Shown here: positions 1-8,122 of the stretch, piece after piece
How the letters are laid out: every line of letters begins with the position of its first letter
Position numbering within the stretch: position 1 is the stretch's first letter
Source: Polaromonas sp.
GTDB taxonomy: Bacteria; Pseudomonadota; Gammaproteobacteria; Burkholderiales; Burkholderiaceae_C
Direction: 5' to 3'
DNA: 64,000 nucleotides
NCBI RefSeq assembly: GCF_013817205.1
Contig: NZ_JACDDD010000001.1
Span: forward strand, 1 to 64,000
Translations under genes and position numbers: made by a program
The notes under the pieces: model-generated
What the model was told of the DNA's origin: nothing
The model's database searches: none
Seen by the model: the letters and a program-made list of their open reading frames with translations, nothing else

Positions 1-55
1 TGATGAAGCCGATGATCTGCTCTTCGGTGTATCTGCTTTTTCTCATGTCCGCCAT
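1..55 (-). CDS. IS3-family transposase OrfA, N-terminal fragment
   Basis: Eighteen codons are visible from an ATG at base 55, reading MADMRKSRYTEEQIIGFI. The stretch RKSRYTEEQIIGFI is the characteristic start of OrfA (the HTH-containing small transposase subunit) of IS3-family elements. OrfA and OrfB are normally joined by a -1 frameshift to give the active transposase, but that part is outside the window. The gene is cut only by the window edge. Confidence 0.75.
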   Translation of the reverse strand, partial: MADMRKSRYTEEQIIGFI

Positions 56-118
56 TTTCCTGGGTTGGCGGACTTCTCTCTTTTACGATGGTACGGCTGG
101 GTGGGGGCAGGTCACATA
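1..118 (-). mobile_element. IS3-family insertion sequence, left end only
   Basis: The window begins inside an insertion sequence read on the minus strand. Its end near base 118 reads, on the minus strand, TGTGACCTGCCCCCACC, which matches the terminal inverted repeat style of IS3-family (IS407-like) elements as I remember them. A transposase OrfA start lies just inside. Only this end is present; the rest lies before base 1. It abuts a broken fic fragment, so the insertion may be linked to that truncation. Confidence 0.7.
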
Positions 119-134
119 GACAACGGTGATGGCG

Positions 135-330
135 CTACCCGCTCAATAACTCCACGTAACGCCGATAACTGTAATTGCGGTTTTTCTTCTGCCCGTTCAG
201 CTCGGTGACGATGCCCAAATCTTCCAGCACCTTCACCGCCGCAGTGGCAGTTGGGAAGGTAGTCGCTAGCTTCTGGCGCACTTGGTCGATGGTGAAGCGC
301 GGCATCATGGGCAGCATCTCAAACTAGTGG
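135..330 (-). pseudogene. Broken duplicate of a Fic protein C-terminal winged helix
   Basis: The 60 codons from 317 to 135 encode a winged-helix-like tail that is nearly the same as the last 60 residues of the intact Fic protein at 1069-2223; both carry MLPMMPRFTIDQVRQ and LEDLGIVTE. Homology begins at FEMLP and is preceded immediately by an in-frame TAG, so no catalytic domain is attached. The DNA is roughly 85-90% identical to the intact copy, with differences concentrated at the last codons. It looks like the remnant of a second class II fic gene, or a recombination scar, lying between the IS end and the small fic gene. It is unlikely to be expressed as a functional protein, although a free DNA-binding tail cannot be excluded. 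Confidence 0.75.
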
Positions 331-444
331 GGTAGCGGGTTTTTGGTTCATGCCGCCTTTGGGTGGACATCCAGGCTACCGCTACACAGGATGTTCTGAT
401 AAGGGCAGAGCCCGGCGCGGCCGCCTGGGGCGATGGGCCTTGGC

Positions 445-1050
445 TCACAAATCCTCAACCTTGTATTCGCTATAGCCTTCGTAGTAGTAGCTCACGTCAA
501 TGCCTTTCATGTACAGCGCGCGGTCGTTGATTTGGTCAGTCAAGGCACTTTTGAGCAGGTGTTTGATTTCCAGGTCTTTCACCACACTGCGCTCCATGGC
601 CGACAGATACTCGGCCTTGTCCACTGCGTTCCAGTCGATCACACGCTGCAATTCTTTTTTCAGCATCAAGTCGAGCCAGATGCGTGTGGCACGCCCGTTG
701 CCTTCGCGAAACGGGTGGGCGACGTTCATCTCCACGTATTTTTCAATGATTTGGTCAAAGCTTTGCTGCGGCATGGCGCTGATGTGCGCCAGCGACTGCT
801 GCAAATACATCACAGGGGCAAACCGGAAGTTGCCTTTGGCCAGATTCACGTCACGCACCTGCCCTGCAAAGTCATACACCTCACCAAACAAATAGCTATG
901 GATAGCGGCCAAGCCCGCAAAGGTGCCCACTTCCATTTGGGTTATGTCTCCGCTTTCAAACAATTGTTTGGCTTTTTGCTTGCTCAGCTTTTCTTCAACC
1001 CGGTTGAGTTCAACTTGGCTGGTGATGTGAAGTTTGTTGCCCAAGACCAT
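445..1050 (-). CDS. Class III Fic family protein (self-inhibited AMP transferase)
   Basis: Predicted Fic-domain enzyme of 201 residues that would transfer AMP (or another nucleotide moiety) to a protein hydroxyl. The catalytic loop [12 protein letters not shown] is at 112-123 with the invariant His112. Near the C-terminus is SYYYEG (Ser187 to Gly192), which fits the (S/T)xxxE(G/N) inhibitory helix. Its C-terminal position marks class III Fic proteins such as Neisseria NmFic, whose length (about 190 residues) also agrees. The ATG at 1050 follows AAAGGA at a good distance. It lies 18 bp downstream of the larger fic gene on the same strand, so the two are probably co-transcribed. Targets of NmFic include gyrase and topoisomerase IV; whether that holds here is inference. 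Confidence 0.88.
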   Translation of the reverse strand: MVLGNKLHITSQVELNRVEEKLSKQKAKQLFESGDITQMEVGTFAGLAAIHSYLFGEVYDFAGQVRDVNLAKGNFRFAPVMYLQQSLAHISAMPQQSFDQIIEKYVEMNVAHPFREGNGRATRIWLDLMLKKELQRVIDWNAVDKAEYLSAMERSVVKDLEIKHLLKSALTDQINDRALYMKGIDVSYYYEGYSEYKVEDL

Positions 1051-1068
1051 GGTGTGTCCTTTAAATTC

Positions 1069-2223
1069 TTATCTACTGAGTTGCGCAATGTACGCGGCAT
1101 AACTGTAGCTGCGGTTCTTCTTCTGCCCCGTCATCTCGGTCACGATGCCCAAATCTTCCAGCACCTTCACCGCCGCAGTGGCCGTGGGGAAGGTGGTAGC
1201 CAGCCTCTGGCGCACTTGGTCGATGGTGAAGCGCGGCATCATGGGCAGCATTTCAAACAGGCGGTAGCTGCTGGGTCCGGCTTTAGGTGCGGCCAGCAGA
1301 GTGCGGCGGTCGGTTGCCAGCAGCGTGGCAATGGCCACGATATTGCGCTCGGAATCTTGGGCCGCCACGGCCACGCCTTCCAGGAAGAATGCGACCCAGC
1401 CTTCCCAGTCGCCTTCGGTACGCACGTTGGAAAGTCGCCGGTAATACTCGGCCTGGTGTTGCTTCAGGTAGCCGCTAACGTACATCAACGGCTCGGGCAG
1501 CAAGCCCCAATGCTCCAGCAGCGCGGCAATCAACAGGCGCCCAATACGGCCATTGCCATCCAGAAATGGGTGAATCGTCTCAAACTGCAGATGGACCAGG
1601 GCCGTTTTTACCAGCGGGGGCAAGGGCAGCAAACCATGGTCTGTGTTGTGTATGAAACGCTCCAGGTCTGCCAGCAGGGCAGGCACCCGCTCAGGCGGTG
1701 GCGGCACAAACGCCGCATTGCCCGGCCGCGTGCCACCAATCCAGTTTTGCGAGCGGCGCAACTCGCCAGGCTGCTTGCCGTTGCCCCGCGCGCCGTCCAT
1801 TAGCAACCGGTGCGCATCGCACAGCAAGCGCACGCTCAAGGGCAAGCCAGCGGGGTCACGCAGTTGCGACTGCACCAGCCGGAAGGCGCGCAGGTAGTTG
1901 GTGACCTCTTCCACGTCATCGGTGTTGCTGACCGCAAAACCCGCTTCTTCGTCAAACAAGTCTGCCAGCGTGGCTTGGGTGCCCTCAATCTGAGAAGTGA
2001 GCAGCGCCTCTTTGCGGATGGCGCTGTAGAGCAGCCAGTCCACCGACGGCACCAGCCCGGCAACGCCTGACAACCGGGCCAGCGCCAGCTCGGCCGCACG
2101 GTTGGCCTCAACAAAGGACTCGGGTGCCAGCGCTGGCTTGGTGGGCGGCAGTGCGTGCGGCACAAACGCCTGCACGGATTCGCCCAAGGTGGTGGAGGTG
2201 GCGTAGGTACCGGTGCTGCGCAT
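1069..2223 (-). CDS. Class II Fic family protein with C-terminal winged helix
   Basis: Fic-domain protein of 384 residues. The catalytic motif HPFLDGNGRIGR is at about 218-229. An N-terminal TSQIEG (76-81) fits the inhibitory (S/T)xxxE(G/N) helix, making this a class II enzyme of the SoFic type. The last ~60 residues form a winged-helix-like domain, as in many Fic proteins of this size. It starts at ATG 2223, right below a 25-bp palindrome (2239-2263) that could be its operator. It is first in a likely two-gene operon with the class III fic gene. Predicted activity is AMPylation of a protein target and possibly of itself; the target is unknown. Confidence 0.88.
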   Translation of the reverse strand: MRSTGTYATSTTLGESVQAFVPHALPPTKPALAPESFVEANRAAELALARLSGVAGLVPSVDWLLYSAIRKEALLTSQIEGTQATLADLFDEEAGFAVSNTDDVEEVTNYLRAFRLVQSQLRDPAGLPLSVRLLCDAHRLLMDGARGNGKQPGELRRSQNWIGGTRPGNAAFVPPPPERVPALLADLERFIHNTDHGLLPLPPLVKTALVHLQFETIHPFLDGNGRIGRLLIAALLEHWGLLPEPLMYVSGYLKQHQAEYYRRLSNVRTEGDWEGWVAFFLEGVAVAAQDSERNIVAIATLLATDRRTLLAAPKAGPSSYRLFEMLPMMPRFTIDQVRQRLATTFPTATAAVKVLEDLGIVTEMTGQKKNRSYSYAAYIAQLSR

Positions 2224-2238
2224 GGTGCAAAAGAGGTC

Positions 2239-2263
2239 TTTAATTTGATGAAATCACATTAAA
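2239..2263. promoter_or_regulatory. 25-bp palindrome upstream of the fic operon (putative operator)
   Basis: The sequence is two 11-base arms, TTTAATtTGAT and ATCAcATTAAA, around a 3-base centre. Ten of eleven arm positions are complementary. It lies 16-40 bases upstream of the fic start codon within an AT-rich stretch that is otherwise the likely promoter. A dyad this good suggests a dimeric regulator; the winged helix of the adjacent Fic protein is a candidate, by inference only. Confidence 0.55.
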
Positions 2264-2351
2264 CTGATCTTTAATACAAAGCGCAAGTATGAAAGCAGGC
2301 TTGAGAGAGAGGCAGACGGCCAGAAAACCCGAAATTTGCACTTTTTATAAG

Positions 2352-2408
2352 CCAAATCGGCCTCAAGCCCCCGTCAAATCTGCGCGAGCAGCTATCAAAA
2401 ACGTAGCG
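2352..2408 (-). repeat. Dispersed repeat family A, intergenic copy
   Basis: On the minus strand this reads GCTACGTTTTTGATAGCTGC followed by a GC-rich segment, GGGGGCTTGAGG and a T-rich end. The same layout recurs at 9470, 10962, 23250, 30170, 43293, 46944, 50777 and 62608. Here it lies between the fic operon and murB. I know of similar short repeats in Comamonadaceae genomes, but the family name is not known to me. Confidence 0.65.
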
Positions 2409-2460
2409 CTTCGAGGCACCGTAGAGCAGCAGCACACCCGCGCAGCAGGCTCTACCGGCC

Positions 2461-3513
2461 CTACACCACCACCGGCTCCGGCTCCAGCCGGATGCCGAAG
2501 CGTTCGTACACGCTGGTCTGGATGGCTTTTGCCAGGGTCATGACCTCGCCGCCCGTCACTGGGTTGGTGCTGCCGCCGCGGTTGACCAACACCAGCGCCT
2601 GGCGTTCGTAAACACCGGCGTTGCCTATGCTTTTGCCCTTCCAGCCGCAGGCGTCGATGAGCCAGCCGGCGGCGAGTTTGACCGAGCCGTCGGCCAGCTG
2701 GTAATGGACGATCTTGGGCTCGCGCTGGATGATGTCGGCACACTGCTCGGGCGACACCGTGGGGTTCTTGAAAAAGCTGCCGGCGTTGCCGATGACCTGG
2801 GGGTCGGGCAGCTTGGCGCGCCGGATTTCACAGACCCACTCATAAATCTGCAGCGCATCGGGCTGGACGCCCGGCGACTGGGCCATTTTTTTCTCGATAT
2901 CGGCATAACCGAGCACCGGTTTCCAAGCCTTGGGCAAGGCAAACCGCACCCGCGTGATCAGCGCCTTGCCGGCCAGACCGAGCCCGTTGGGGCCGGTGCT
3001 GCTGTGTTTGAACACCGAATCGCGGTAGCCGAAGGCGCATTGTGCGGCGTCCAGTGTGAAGGTTTTTCCGGTTGACAGGTCCACCGCGTCCAGCGACTCG
3101 AAGCGGTCCTGCAGTTCGACGCCGTAAGCGCCTATGTTCTGCACTGGCGAGCCGCCCACGGTGCCCGGGATCAAGGCCAAGTTTTCAAGGCCCGGGTAGC
3201 CCTGGTGCACGGTCCAGTCCACGATGTCGTGCCAGCTTTCACCGGCGCCGGCCTCGACGATCCAGGCCTTGGAAGTCTCGCCGACCAGCTTTTTGCCCTT
3301 GATCTCGACCTTGAGCACCAGCGGCTTGACGTCGCCGGTGATAACGATGTTGCTGCCGCCGCCCAGCACAAACTTGGGCGCGTCGCGCAGCGCCGGATCG
3401 GCCAGCACCGCGGCGATATCCTGCTCATTGGTGATGCGGACCAGGCTCAGGGCCTTGGCCATGATGCCAAAGCTGTTGGAAAACTGGAGAGGGACGTTTT
3501 TCTCGACTAACAT
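2461..3513 (-). CDS. murB: UDP-N-acetylenolpyruvoylglucosamine reductase
   Basis: MurB reduces UDP-GlcNAc-enolpyruvate to UDP-MurNAc with NADPH and FAD, the second committed step of peptidoglycan precursor synthesis in the cytoplasm. The 350 residues match the type I (E. coli-like, 342 residues) form. Visible motifs are GGGSN (51-55) in the FAD-binding part, [27 protein letters not shown] with the catalytic Ser, and TGGEVMTLA with the C-terminal Glu. It is divergent from yajQ with about 56 bp between the two starts. The first ATG (3513) gives a normal N-terminus. Confidence 0.95.
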   Translation of the reverse strand: MLVEKNVPLQFSNSFGIMAKALSLVRITNEQDIAAVLADPALRDAPKFVLGGGSNIVITGDVKPLVLKVEIKGKKLVGETSKAWIVEAGAGESWHDIVDWTVHQGYPGLENLALIPGTVGGSPVQNIGAYGVELQDRFESLDAVDLSTGKTFTLDAAQCAFGYRDSVFKHSSTGPNGLGLAGKALITRVRFALPKAWKPVLGYADIEKKMAQSPGVQPDALQIYEWVCEIRRAKLPDPQVIGNAGSFFKNPTVSPEQCADIIQREPKIVHYQLADGSVKLAAGWLIDACGWKGKSIGNAGVYERQALVLVNRGGSTNPVTGGEVMTLAKAIQTSVYERFGIRLEPEPVVV

Positions 3514-3569
3514 CCGGGGATTGTCTCATCCGGACCGCCGCCGTCGCGTCAACCAGGAAGCCCCGAACC

Positions 3570-4055
3570 ATGCCCTCTTTTGACACCGTCCTCGAAGCCG
3601 ACCTGGTCAAGGTCAAGAATTCGGTTGAAAACACCGCCAAGGAAATCGGCACGCGGTTTGATTTCAAGGGCACGGCAGCCGCGATCGAACTCAAGGACAA
3701 GGAAATCACCCTGATTGGCGACAGCGACTTCCAGATCGACCAGATCACCGACATCCTGCGCAACAAGGCGACCAAAAGCGGCGTCGATGTGCGCTTTTTC
3801 GACGCCGGCAAGGTCGAAAAAATTGGCGGCGACAAGGTCAAGCAGGTCACCAAGGTGCGCAACGGCATCGAGACCGAGCAGGCCAAGAAGATCTCGCAAT
3901 TGATCAAGGGCAGCAAGGTCAAGGTGCAGGCCTCCATCCAGGGCGACGCGGTGCGGGTCACCGGCAAGAACCGCGACGACCTGCAGGAGGCCATGGCCAT
4001 GATCAAGGCCGAGTTGCCTGACATGCCTTTAAGCTTCAACAACTTCAGAGACTGA
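3570..4055 (+). CDS. yajQ: YajQ-family nucleotide-binding protein
   Basis: YajQ proteins are small cytoplasmic proteins made of two ferredoxin-like folds. Members in Xanthomonas and Pseudomonas bind cyclic di-GMP and act as effectors, and others bind nucleic acid or nucleotides. The 161 residues match the usual size (E. coli 163). The N-terminus [12 protein letters not shown], the segment FDFKGT and the C-terminal PLSFNNFRD are family hallmarks. The start at 3570 follows CAGGAAG. The retropepsin gene begins 4 bp after the stop codon, so the two may be co-transcribed. Confidence 0.93.
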   Translation: MPSFDTVLEADLVKVKNSVENTAKEIGTRFDFKGTAAAIELKDKEITLIGDSDFQIDQITDILRNKATKSGVDVRFFDAGKVEKIGGDKVKQVTKVRNGIETEQAKKISQLIKGSKVKVQASIQGDAVRVTGKNRDDLQEAMAMIKAELPDMPLSFNNFRD

Positions 4056-4059
4056 GCCC

Positions 4060-4734
4060 ATGAATAGCGTACCTGTCCGCTCCCTGTTGGCGGGCTTGCT
4101 CGGCCTGGCTGCTTTTCTGGCCGCACCGGCGGCCATCGCCCAGAGCGTGGCACTCGCCGGCATGCTGGGCTCCAAGGCGCTGCTGGTCGTCAACGGTGCA
4201 CCACCCAAGTCGGTGGCAGCCGGTGAGACCCACATGAATGTCAAAGTGATTTCGGTCTCGGGCGACCAGGCGGTGCTGGAGCTCAATGGCAAGCGCCACA
4301 CTTTGCGGGTGGGCGATGCGCCGGTCAGCGTGGGCGCGAGCAGCGGCGGGGGCGGGGCCGGCAAGGGCACCCGCATTGTGCTCAACGCCGGCAGCGGCGG
4401 CCATTTCATGACAGCTGGCCAGATCAACGGGCGGGCGGTGCAGTTCATGGTGGACACGGGCGCCACCAGCATCGCGATGAGCGCGGCCGATGCCGAGCGT
4501 GCGGGCATCAGCTACAAAGACGGCCAGCCGGTGCGCATGAGCACCGCCAACGGCATCACCCAGGGCTTTCGCGTGAAACTTGCTTCGGTGCGCGTCGGCG
4601 ACGTCGAGGTGTATGACGTGGATGCGGTCGTCTCCCCGCAGCCCATGCCCTACATGCTGCTGGGCAACAGCTTCCTGACCCGCTTCCAGATGCTGCGCGA
4701 AAACGAGCAGATGATTCTCGTCAAGCGCTACTGA
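4060..4734 (+). CDS. Periplasmic retropepsin-like aspartic protease
   Basis: Protein of 224 residues with an N-terminal signal sequence ending near AAIAQ (residue 28). Residues 110-224 form a single-domain clan AA aspartic protease: VDTGAT at 131-136 carries the catalytic Asp132 and the C-terminal MLLGNSFL is the second family signature. Such proteins act as homodimers. A Gly/Ser-rich linker (about 93-102) joins an N-terminal domain of unknown role. The bacterial substrates are not known; export to the periplasm is inferred from the signal peptide. It follows yajQ closely. Confidence 0.85.
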   Translation: MNSVPVRSLLAGLLGLAAFLAAPAAIAQSVALAGMLGSKALLVVNGAPPKSVAAGETHMNVKVISVSGDQAVLELNGKRHTLRVGDAPVSVGASSGGGGAGKGTRIVLNAGSGGHFMTAGQINGRAVQFMVDTGATSIAMSAADAERAGISYKDGQPVRMSTANGITQGFRVKLASVRVGDVEVYDVDAVVSPQPMPYMLLGNSFLTRFQMLRENEQMILVKRY

Positions 4735-4752
4735 ACCAGGGCACGGAGCAGC

Positions 4753-5385
4753 TCAGTTTTTGGCCTTGCTGCCCAGCTTGGATTCCGTACCCTTGAGCAG
4801 CTTGTTGATGTTTTCCTTGTGCCGGAAAGCCAGGAAGGCACTCATCACAAATATCGCCAGCGCCATTGATTTTTCTGCGTACCAGAAGCTGCGGTCGCCG
4901 ATCATGTAGTACCAGGGCGCAAACAGAGCGCAGGCCAGCGAGGCCAGCGACGAGTAGCGCGAGAAAAAGGCGACGATGACCCAGGTCGCAAGCGTCGCCA
5001 GCCCCAGCACCCAGTGCACACCGAACAGCACGCCGGCGGCTGTTGCCACACCCTTGCCACCTTCGAACTTGAAGAACACCGGGTACAGGTGACCGAGGAA
5101 GGCCGCCAGACCGACGGCCGCCAGTGTGCCTTCCCTCAGGCCGTAGTCGCGGCCGAACCAGCCCACCAGCGCCATCGGCAGCCAGCCCTTGAGGGCGTCG
5201 AGCAGCAGAGTGACAACCGCTGCGGCCTTGTTGCCCGAGCGCAGCACATTGGTCGCACCCGGGTTCTTGCTGCCGTAGCTGCGCGGGTCGTTCAGGCCCA
5301 TCAGCTTGCTGACAATGACAGCAAAAGACAGTGAGCCCATCAGGTAGGCGGCCACCACGGCGATGGCGGAATAGAGATAGTCCAT
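4753..5385 (-). CDS. plsY: Glycerol-3-phosphate acyltransferase PlsY
   Basis: PlsY is an inner-membrane enzyme that moves the acyl group from acyl-phosphate to glycerol-3-phosphate, making lysophosphatidate for phospholipids. The 210-residue hydrophobic protein shows the three family motifs: MGSLSFAVI near residue 16, [12 protein letters not shown] (phosphate binding) and [19 protein letters not shown]. The gene lies 21 bp downstream of ybaK on the same strand and is probably co-transcribed with it. Confidence 0.95.
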   Translation of the reverse strand: MDYLYSAIAVVAAYLMGSLSFAVIVSKLMGLNDPRSYGSKNPGATNVLRSGNKAAAVVTLLLDALKGWLPMALVGWFGRDYGLREGTLAAVGLAAFLGHLYPVFFKFEGGKGVATAAGVLFGVHWVLGLATLATWVIVAFFSRYSSLASLACALFAPWYYMIGDRSFWYAEKSMALAIFVMSAFLAFRHKENINKLLKGTESKLGSKAKN

Positions 5386-5406
5386 GTGTTCTCCGGTGTC
5401 TTGTTT

Positions 5407-5898
5407 TTAGTCGATGAGCGCGCAGTTGACGGATTTTGCACCCAGCAGGTCCACGCACACCTGCGGCGCGATCCCGACGAGGTAGCCGCGCCGCCCGCCG
5501 TTGATGGCGATCCGGGGCAGCGCCAGAATGCTTTCCTCGATGTACACCGGCATGGTCTTGCGGGTGCCAAAGGGCGATGTCCCACCGACCAGATAACCAC
5601 TGTGCCGGTTGGCCACCTCCGGCTGGCAGGGCTCAACCGACTTGGCGCCGATTTGCCGCGCGAGATTTTTTGTCGAGACCTTGCGGTTGCCGTGCATCAG
5701 CACCAGCAGGGGTTTGCCGTCCTGGTCCTGCATCACCAAAGTTTTGACGACGGTGAAGGGATCAAAACCCAACACCTGTGCACTGTGCTGCGCGCCGCCG
5801 TGATCCAGGTACTCATAGGGGTGTTCGGTGAAAACCACATTGTTGGCCTTCAACAGCTGCGTGGCCGGTGTCTCCGAGACATGTTCCTTTTTGCCCAC
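5407..5898 (-). CDS. ybaK: Cys-tRNA(Pro)/Cys-tRNA(Cys) deacylase YbaK
   Basis: YbaK edits mischarged Cys-tRNA(Pro) in trans. The product (163 residues from the chosen start) shows HPYEYLDHGG, VVKTLVMQD, the YbaK-type KVSTKNLAR and GYLVGGTSPFG segments and belongs to the YbaK/EbsC fold. The frame stays open further upstream, but I chose the GTG at 5898, which gives VGKKEHVSETPATQ. It follows GGAGG by about seven bases, and the bases before it belong to repeat family B. plsY lies directly downstream. Confidence 0.9.
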   Translation of the reverse strand: MGKKEHVSETPATQLLKANNVVFTEHPYEYLDHGGAQHSAQVLGFDPFTVVKTLVMQDQDGKPLLVLMHGNRKVSTKNLARQIGAKSVEPCQPEVANRHSGYLVGGTSPFGTRKTMPVYIEESILALPRIAINGGRRGYLVGIAPQVCVDLLGAKSVNCALID

Positions 5899-5922
5899 AG
5901 CGGCGCCTCCGTTCAAGTGCCA

Positions 5923-5999
5923 GCGCGGAACCGGCTTTGCCGGGCCGCAGATGGCGCCCCCTGGGGGGAGGCGCCGAAGGCGCTTCGGGGGGAAGCCAT
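5923..5999 (+). repeat. Dispersed repeat family B, intergenic copy
   Basis: The copy begins GCGGAACCGGCTTTGCCGGG, continues with a CCCCCTGGGGGG hairpin and ends TTCGGGGGGAAGCC. A close relative with the same beginning lies at 58248. Shorter or diverged relatives are inside genes at 11296, 20425 and 51327. It fills the gap between the aldo/keto reductase and ybaK. Confidence 0.6.
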
Positions 6000-6001
6000 A
6001 T

Positions 6002-7066
6002 TTAAAGCGCCGGGTCGCGCAATTCCCAACGGATGGTGTCAATCGCAGCCAGCAACTCGGGCGACAGCTCCGTGCCCCACGCATCCAGGTTCTCATCAAG
6101 TTGCGCGACCGAGGTGACGCCGATGATGGTGCTGGCGACCTGCCATTTGCCGTAACAAAAGGCCAGTGCCATTTGCGTGGGCGTCAGGCCATGCTCGCGC
6201 GCCAGCGCGTTGTAGCGGCGCGCGGCGGCCAGCGCCTCGGGCCGGCCCCAGCGCTGCTTGCGCACGGTTTCGAATTTGGCGATACGCGCTTCGGCCGGTA
6301 CGTCCGGGCCGGTGGTCCCGCTCTGGTCGTACTTGCCGGTAAGCAGGCCGAAGCCCAGCGGCGAATAGGCCAGCAGCGACACGCCCAGCCGATGCATGCT
6401 CTCGTCGAGGCCGTTTTCCACCGTGCGGTTAACCAGGCAGAACGGGTTTTGCACCGTGGCCACTTTGGCCAGGCCCATCTGGTCAGCCAGACGCACGAAC
6501 TCGTGCACACCATAAGGCGTTTCGTTGGACAGGCCGATGGCCCGCACCTTGCCCGCCCTGACCAGGCCGTCCAGGGCTTCGAGCTGGTGCTCGATGCTGC
6601 TGACTGGTTTGTCTTTGGCGGGGTCGAAATACGCCACGCCGAAAGCCGGCACATGGCGGGCAGGCCAGTGAATCTGGTACAGGTCAATAACGTCAGTCTG
6701 CAGGCGCCGAAGGCTGTCCTCGCAGGCCTGCACGATGTCACTGGCCGTCAGGTCAGGGCTGCCCTTGCGGATCCAGTCCATGCCGCGCGCCGGGCCGGCG
6801 ACCTTGGTCGCCACCACCATCTTGCCGCGCGCGCCGGGGCGGCTGGCGAACCAATTGCCGATGATGGTCTCGGTCGCGCCAAAGGTTTCAGCGCGCGCCG
6901 GCACCGAATACATTTCCGCCGCATCGAGAAAATTGACACCACGCTCCAGCGAGCGGTCAAGAATGGCGTGGGCGCTGGCTTCGTTCACCTGCTCACCGAA
7001 GGTCATGGTGCCCAGACAAAGGGGGGTGACCTTCAGGTCGCTGCTGCCGAGTTGGACTTGGTTCAT
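6002..7066 (-). CDS. Aldo/keto reductase, Tas-like
   Basis: NADPH-dependent aldo/keto reductase of 354 residues, close in length and layout to E. coli Tas (346). LGTMTFGEQ near the N-terminus, the catalytic Asp-Ala-Ala-Glu-Met-Tyr (NFLDAAEMYS), a Lys in VVATKV, YQIHWPARHVPAFG and the cofactor-binding IGLSNETPYG are visible. The physiological substrate is unknown. The start at 7066 has no strong ribosome binding site. It is followed by a family B repeat and then ybaK. Confidence 0.9.
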   Translation of the reverse strand: MNQVQLGSSDLKVTPLCLGTMTFGEQVNEASAHAILDRSLERGVNFLDAAEMYSVPARAETFGATETIIGNWFASRPGARGKMVVATKVAGPARGMDWIRKGSPDLTASDIVQACEDSLRRLQTDVIDLYQIHWPARHVPAFGVAYFDPAKDKPVSSIEHQLEALDGLVRAGKVRAIGLSNETPYGVHEFVRLADQMGLAKVATVQNPFCLVNRTVENGLDESMHRLGVSLLAYSPLGFGLLTGKYDQSGTTGPDVPAEARIAKFETVRKQRWGRPEALAAARRYNALAREHGLTPTQMALAFCYGKWQVASTIIGVTSVAQLDENLDAWGTELSPELLAAIDTIRWELRDPAL

Positions 7067-7268
7067 GGATTCACTACGGGTTCAATAAGGGCTATGAGGG
7101 AAAACAGGGGTGGCTGACCCCAACAATTTTAAAGCGTGCAAAACACGCCCTTGCCGCGCAGGCACTCGGGCGTTTGACTTACAAGTCCCCGGAGCTGCCG
7201 CGCCTAAGATGCTCCACACAAGCGCGCACTCGGCGTGCTTTGCCAAACAACTTTCCAGGAGAAAATCC

Positions 7269-7928
7269 ATGAAACTCGCCCTTACCACCCTGACCTGCGC
7301 CGCCCTCTTCCTCACCGGCTGCGCCAACATGAGCGAAACCCAGCAAGGCACGGCCAAAGGCGCCGGCATTGGCGCTGTCGCAGGCGCAGTCATCGGTGCC
7401 GCTACTGGCGGCTCCAAGGGTGCAGCCACTGGCGCTGTGCTTGGCGGTGCCGTAGGCGCAGGCGGCGGTTATCTCTGGTCGCAGCGTATGCAGCAGCAAA
7501 AAGCTGCGATGGAGCAAGCCACCGTCGGTACCGGCGTGGCTGTGAGCCAGACCGCCGACAACCGCCTCAAGCTTGACATCCCCGCCGACATCTCGTTTGC
7601 GACCGGCCGTTCGGACATCAATTCCAGCTTCGCGCCCATCCTGAACCAGTTCGCAGGCAGCCTGAATCAGAACCCGGTGACCAGTGTGACCATCATCGGC
7701 CACACCGACAGCACCGGCGGCGATGCCATCAACAATCCGCTGTCCATGGACCGTGCCAACAGCACCCGCAACTACTTGGTCAGCCGCGGTGTGGCCGCCA
7801 ATCGTGTCGGCACCGACGGCGCCGGCGCCCGCCAGCCCATTGCAGACAACAACACCGATGCAGGCCGCGCCAAGAACCGTCGCGTCGAAATCTATGTGGC
7901 AGAGCCCGTCCAGGCCGCAGCGCGCTGA
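7269..7928 (+). CDS. OmpA-family outer-membrane lipoprotein with glycine zipper
   Basis: Lipoprotein of 219 residues. The signal ends in LTGC, so the Cys (residue 18) would be lipidated. Residues 30-75 form a glycine-zipper segment (repeated GAxxGAxxGA). The C-terminal half is an OmpA-like peptidoglycan-binding domain with IGHTDSTGG and NRRVEIYV. It probably links the outer membrane to peptidoglycan, like YiaD/Pal-type proteins. I chose ATG 7269, which follows CAGGAGAAA; frames open further upstream lack a signal peptide. A terminator follows at 8029. Confidence 0.9.
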   Translation: MKLALTTLTCAALFLTGCANMSETQQGTAKGAGIGAVAGAVIGAATGGSKGAATGAVLGGAVGAGGGYLWSQRMQQQKAAMEQATVGTGVAVSQTADNRLKLDIPADISFATGRSDINSSFAPILNQFAGSLNQNPVTSVTIIGHTDSTGGDAINNPLSMDRANSTRNYLVSRGVAANRVGTDGAGARQPIADNNTDAGRAKNRRVEIYVAEPVQAAAR

Positions 7929-8028
7929 TCGAACCGTCGCATCCTGATCCTTTGGGCACAGGCGCCACCTGCCGGTGACGCTCTGTGCGCAGGGCAGGCA
8001 CCGGCACATCAATGGGGAAACCCATGGC

Positions 8029-8058
8029 AAACCCTCCGGGAGACCGGGGGGGTTTTTG
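8029..8058 (+). terminator. Rho-independent terminator after the OmpA-family gene
   Basis: The arms AACCCTCCGG and CCGGGGGGGTT pair around a short GAGA-type loop and are followed directly by TTTTTGTTTT. It lies about 100 bp after the stop codon of the OmpA-family lipoprotein. Confidence 0.75.
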
Positions 8059-8122
8059 TTTTCCGGCTCCGCCGGTCCGGCGTGCACCATAATGCTTGGG
8101 GCATATTCACCAAAGGCTTTTC

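Noticed and set aside
433-1803. Long open frame on the plus strand (456 codons)
   Set aside because: It is antisense to both fic genes, which carry clear catalytic motifs; the frame has no recognisable protein features.
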